Shown here piece by piece: positions 61,452 through 64,000 of a DNA stretch of 64,000 nt (its first letter is position 1; the number at the start of each line of letters is the position of its first letter). The notes beneath the pieces are model-generated. The model was not told the origin of the DNA and did no database searches. It saw only the letters and a list, made by a program, of their open reading frames with translations. The stretch is taken from NCBI GenBank assembly GCA_029245345.1, contig JAQWPM010000017.1, positions 50,885 to 114,884 on the forward strand, written 5' to 3'. Both the position numbers and the translations under genes were made by a program. The stretch is from Longimicrobiales bacterium. Its GTDB lineage: Bacteria; Gemmatimonadota; Gemmatimonadetes; Longimicrobiales; Gaopeijiaceae.

Positions 61452-64000
61452 ATGAGCGCAAAAACGCTTGCCGCGGCGGCATTGCTTTTGGCCCTCGCCG
61501 CCCCCGGCCTACAAGCCCAGCTGACTCAGCCGTTGGGCGACATGATGGACGACTTCCAATGGCGTAATATCGGGCCTACCAATATGGGTGGGCGTGTGAC
61601 CGACATCGAAGCCATCCCCAGCCCATCGAAGACGTTCTTCGTCGCCGGTGCGGGCAGCGGCATTTGGAAGACCACGAACAACGGCACGACGTTCAAGCAG
61701 GTGTGGAGCGACGAGCGCGTCATCTCGATGGGCGACCTGGCCATTGCACCGTCCAACACCGACATCGTGTGGGCCGGGACGGGTGAACCGAACTCGCGCA
61801 ATTCGATCTCAGCCGGAGGCGGGATCTTCAAGTCGACGGACGGGGGCGAGTCCTGGGAGCCCATGGGCTTGGTGGAGACGCAGGTCATTGCTCGCATTGT
61901 GATCCACCCCACGAATCCTGACATCGTGTACGTCGCGGCGCTCGGCCATATCTGGGACTCGAACCCGGAGCGTGGCCTTTACCGCACTCAGGACGGCGGT
62001 GAGAACTGGGAACTCGTGAAGTTCATCAGCGACAAGGCGGGTTTCGTCGACGTTGTGATGCACCCACACCATCCAGAGCAACTTTTCGCCTCCAGTTGGG
62101 AGCGCGAGCGTGGTCCGTACTACCTCCAGAGCGGAGGCCCGGGCTCAGGGCTGTGGAAGACGATGGACGGGGGGGACAGCTGGACTGAAGTGGTTGGTGA
62201 CGGCTTCCCGACGTCCGAAAAGGGCCGTATTGGACTCGCCATGAGCCAGTCGAACCCTCACACCATGTATGCCTTGGTCGAGGCTCGGGGTGAAGGCGAA
62301 ACCGAAGGCATCGCCGGGAACGGCCTCTACCGGTCTACAGATACCGGCGCGAATTGGGAGAAGATGAACGACGTGAACACGCGCCCGTTCTACTACTCCC
62401 AGGTTCGTGTCGATCCGCAGGACGAGAACCGAGTGTACTTCTCCTCCACCCCCGTCCAGTTCTCGGACGATGGCGGAGAGACGTACGGGACCACGACGAA
62501 CCAGATCCACGTGGATCACCACGCCATGTGGATCGATCCGAACGATCCTGACCGCATCATCGTCGGGAACGACGGCGGCGTGGCCATCAGTTACGACAAG
62601 GGCGGCAACTGGTCTTACCTGAACCACATGACCATGGGGCAGTTCTACGACATCAGCGTCAACATGGATGTGCCGTACAACGTGTGTGGAGGGCTGCAGG
62701 ACAACGGCACTTGGTGCGGCCCGAGTCGCCTGCCGAGCGGGCAACTCTCGGCGTACCACTGGGCGACCATCAGCGGCGGTGACGGATTCGTCACCGCGCA
62801 GGACCCCGAGGACCCGAGCATCGTTTGGTCCGAGTCCCAGGGCGGCAACATGGGTCGCTCGAATGTCGCCACCGGTGAGCGCGAGACGGTCCAGAAGCCG
62901 GACTGGCGTTCGGTTTGGCTGCCCAAGCAGGACTCGATCATCATGCTCATGGACGGCGGCATGGGCGAGAACGACGCGGCCCTTCGGGATCTTCGTGCTC
63001 GCGCGACAGCCGATTCCGCTGCGTATGCCGTGGAACGTTGGAACTGGAATACGCCATTCCTTCAGTCCACTCATGACCGCAGCTGGTTCTATGCCGCAGG
63101 CAACAAGGTCGTGAAGAGCACCGATTGGGGATCGACGCTGGTCCCGATCTCTCCGGATCTGTCGTACGCGGACGAGGAGAAGATCAAGATCTCCACCGAG
63201 ACCACGGGTGGGATCACGCCCGATGCGACCGGCGCCGAGACGTATGCGACGATCACGGCGCTCGACGAGTCGCCGTTGGCCTCCGGGAAGCTCTACGCGG
63301 GTACGGATGATGGCCGGGTGTGGATGACCGAAAACGACGGCGACGACTGGTCCGAACTGACGGACAAGTTCGGCGGCGTGCCGGAGGGTACCTATGTCAC
63401 CCGTGTGAAGGCATCGAACCACGACTCGAACCGAGTCTACGTGACGTTCGACGGTCACCGCACGAACGACTTCACGCCCTACGTCTATGTATCGGACGAC
63501 AACGGTAACTCCTTCCAGTCTATCGTGTCCGACCTGCCATCCGGTTCCGTGGACTTCCTCCACGTGGTCGAAGAAGACCCGGTCAACCAGAATCTGCTCT
63601 TCGTGGGTTCTGATGTGGGCGCGTATGTGTCGACCAACCGAGGGGGGTCATGGGAGCGGTTCATGAACGGGCTCCCGGCGGTACCGGTGCACGACCTCGA
63701 AGTGCATCCGCGGGACAAAGAACTCGTAGCCGGCACACACGGTCGTTCGATCTGGATCGTGGACATCGCACCGCTCCAGGGGCTCACCAACGCCATCGTG
63801 GCAGACGGCGGCCTGTTCGCCCCGCGCCCGGGCTTCCAGTTCGGTCTCCCTGCACGGGGTGGTGAGTCGACGGGTCAGCAGTACTGGCAGAGGCCCACCC
63901 CAGGCGGTGACGCGGAGATCAGCTACTACCTGACCGAAGAGCAGGTCGCGGCAGTACGTGCGGCCGGTGGCGCTGGCGCGGAGGCCGGTGGCGGGCAGGC
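61452..64000 (+). CDS. Secreted sortilin/VPS10-like beta-propeller protein, incomplete at window end
   Basis: An open frame of 849 codons that runs off the right edge. It opens with a signal peptide (MSAKTLAAAALLLALAAPGL to QAQ), then WRNIGPTNMGGRVTDIE and BNR/Asp-box repeats such as TTNNGTTFK, STDGGESWEP, TQDGGENWEL and TMDGGDSWTE. The order of motifs parallels the protein at 47551 (for example DNGG then HHAMWIDPNDP, and the CGGLQDNGTW turn against CGSQQDNSTL), so the two are paralogues. The end of the window falls in a Gly/Ala-rich part after the propeller. Function is unknown; it should act at the cell surface. It diverges from the DUF5916 gene over about 195 bases. Confidence 0.85.
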   Translation, partial: MSAKTLAAAALLLALAAPGLQAQLTQPLGDMMDDFQWRNIGPTNMGGRVTDIEAIPSPSKTFFVAGAGSGIWKTTNNGTTFKQVWSDERVISMGDLAIAPSNTDIVWAGTGEPNSRNSISAGGGIFKSTDGGESWEPMGLVETQVIARIVIHPTNPDIVYVAALGHIWDSNPERGLYRTQDGGENWELVKFISDKAGFVDVVMHPHHPEQLFASSWERERGPYYLQSGGPGSGLWKTMDGGDSWTEVVGDGFPTSEKGRIGLAMSQSNPHTMYALVEARGEGETEGIAGNGLYRSTDTGANWEKMNDVNTRPFYYSQVRVDPQDENRVYFSSTPVQFSDDGGETYGTTTNQIHVDHHAMWIDPNDPDRIIVGNDGGVAISYDKGGNWSYLNHMTMGQFYDISVNMDVPYNVCGGLQDNGTWCGPSRLPSGQLSAYHWATISGGDGFVTAQDPEDPSIVWSESQGGNMGRSNVATGERETVQKPDWRSVWLPKQDSIIMLMDGGMGENDAALRDLRARATADSAAYAVERWNWNTPFLQSTHDRSWFYAAGNKVVKSTDWGSTLVPISPDLSYADEEKIKISTETTGGITPDATGAETYATITALDESPLASGKLYAGTDDGRVWMTENDGDDWSELTDKFGGVPEGTYVTRVKASNHDSNRVYVTFDGHRTNDFTPYVYVSDDNGNSFQSIVSDLPSGSVDFLHVVEEDPVNQNLLFVGSDVGAYVSTNRGGSWERFMNGLPAVPVHDLEVHPRDKELVAGTHGRSIWIVDIAPLQGLTNAIVADGGLFAPRPGFQFGLPARGGESTGQQYWQRPTPGGDAEISYYLTEEQVAAVRAAGGAGAEAGGGQ

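Noticed and set aside
62145..63563. Minus-strand frame of 472 codons near the right end
   Set aside because: It lies opposite the sortilin-like gene at 61452, which has a signal peptide and Asp-box repeats. The minus frame has runs of Val, Arg and His without a recognisable domain.
1..64000. tRNA or rRNA genes, CRISPR arrays, insertion sequences, prophage
   Set aside because: Reading both strands I found no tRNA-like cloverleaf with its T-loop sequence, no regularly spaced identical repeats of CRISPR size, no transposase or integrase, and no phage structural genes. Small RNAs cannot be excluded by eye.

Overview
The window is GC-rich, gene-dense bacterial chromosome. It has no rRNA or tRNA, no CRISPR array, no insertion sequence and no phage genes that I can see. 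The gene content points to a free-living Gram-negative heterotroph: outer-membrane barrels (CopB, DUF481, DUF5916, MetA-type), lipoproteins, many Sec signal peptides ending in A-Q, Tat-exported enzymes, two sortilin/VPS10-like beta-propeller proteins, and a long list of secreted peptidases (two M14, S9, M24, M28, M20, M81). This combination is typical of Gemmatimonadota. That assignment is inferred from gene content, since no rRNA or other phylogenetic marker is present.

Layout. 1-2.4 kb: a Cu+ P-type ATPase. 2.4-9.6 kb: a very large membrane protein fused to HEAT repeats and a cyclic-nucleotide domain, a DUF481 barrel, a small membrane protein, a lone response regulator, a lipoprotein amidohydrolase and a DUF1232 protein. 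9.6-12.4 kb: a secreted M14 peptidase. 12.4-19.4 kb: a copper-resistance island. It holds a two-component system reading rightwards, and a leftward operon of multicopper oxidase, CopB, CopC, CopD and a 27-codon ORF. Opposite these lies a secreted NTF2-like protein. 19.4-31.2 kb: a GAPDH remnant, S9 peptidase, Tat-exported aminotransferase, Xaa-Pro peptidase, a secreted beta-sandwich protein, a YchF-type ATPase, a dicarboxylate symporter and a HEAT-cyclophilin lipoprotein. 31.2-36.9 kb: a PaaX-type regulator, a secreted alpha/beta hydrolase, a coupled pair (acetoacetate-decarboxylase-like protein and alpha-oxoamine synthase) and a trans-3-hydroxyproline dehydratase. 36.9-46.3 kb: an outer-membrane protein, a second M14 peptidase, a gene broken by one amber codon, RecQ, a group II decarboxylase and an M28 peptidase. 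46.4-55.7 kb: several gene fragments around a four-gene rightward run (sortilin-like, M20, M81, cysteine-desulfurase-like). 55.7-64 kb: DUF6526, a MenH-like hydrolase, a quinoprotein dehydrogenase, a DUF5916 protein and a second sortilin-like gene that runs off the window.

The most interesting system is the copper island. Three promoters (two-component operon, multicopper-oxidase operon, NTF2-like gene) each carry three direct TTCA repeats spaced exactly 11 bp apart. An AT-containing hexamer follows 16 nt after the start of the last repeat. The two arrays between the oxidase operon and the NTF2-like gene point outwards from a shared centre. This reads as the DNA site of the adjacent OmpR-type regulator and predicts that the NTF2-like secreted protein belongs to the copper response.

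A second theme is gene decay. At least six truncated or interrupted genes sit in the gaps: GAPDH, an outer-membrane-type protein with an amber codon, DinB, a flavoprotein reductase C-terminus, a cysteine synthase C-terminus and an HNH-like protein.
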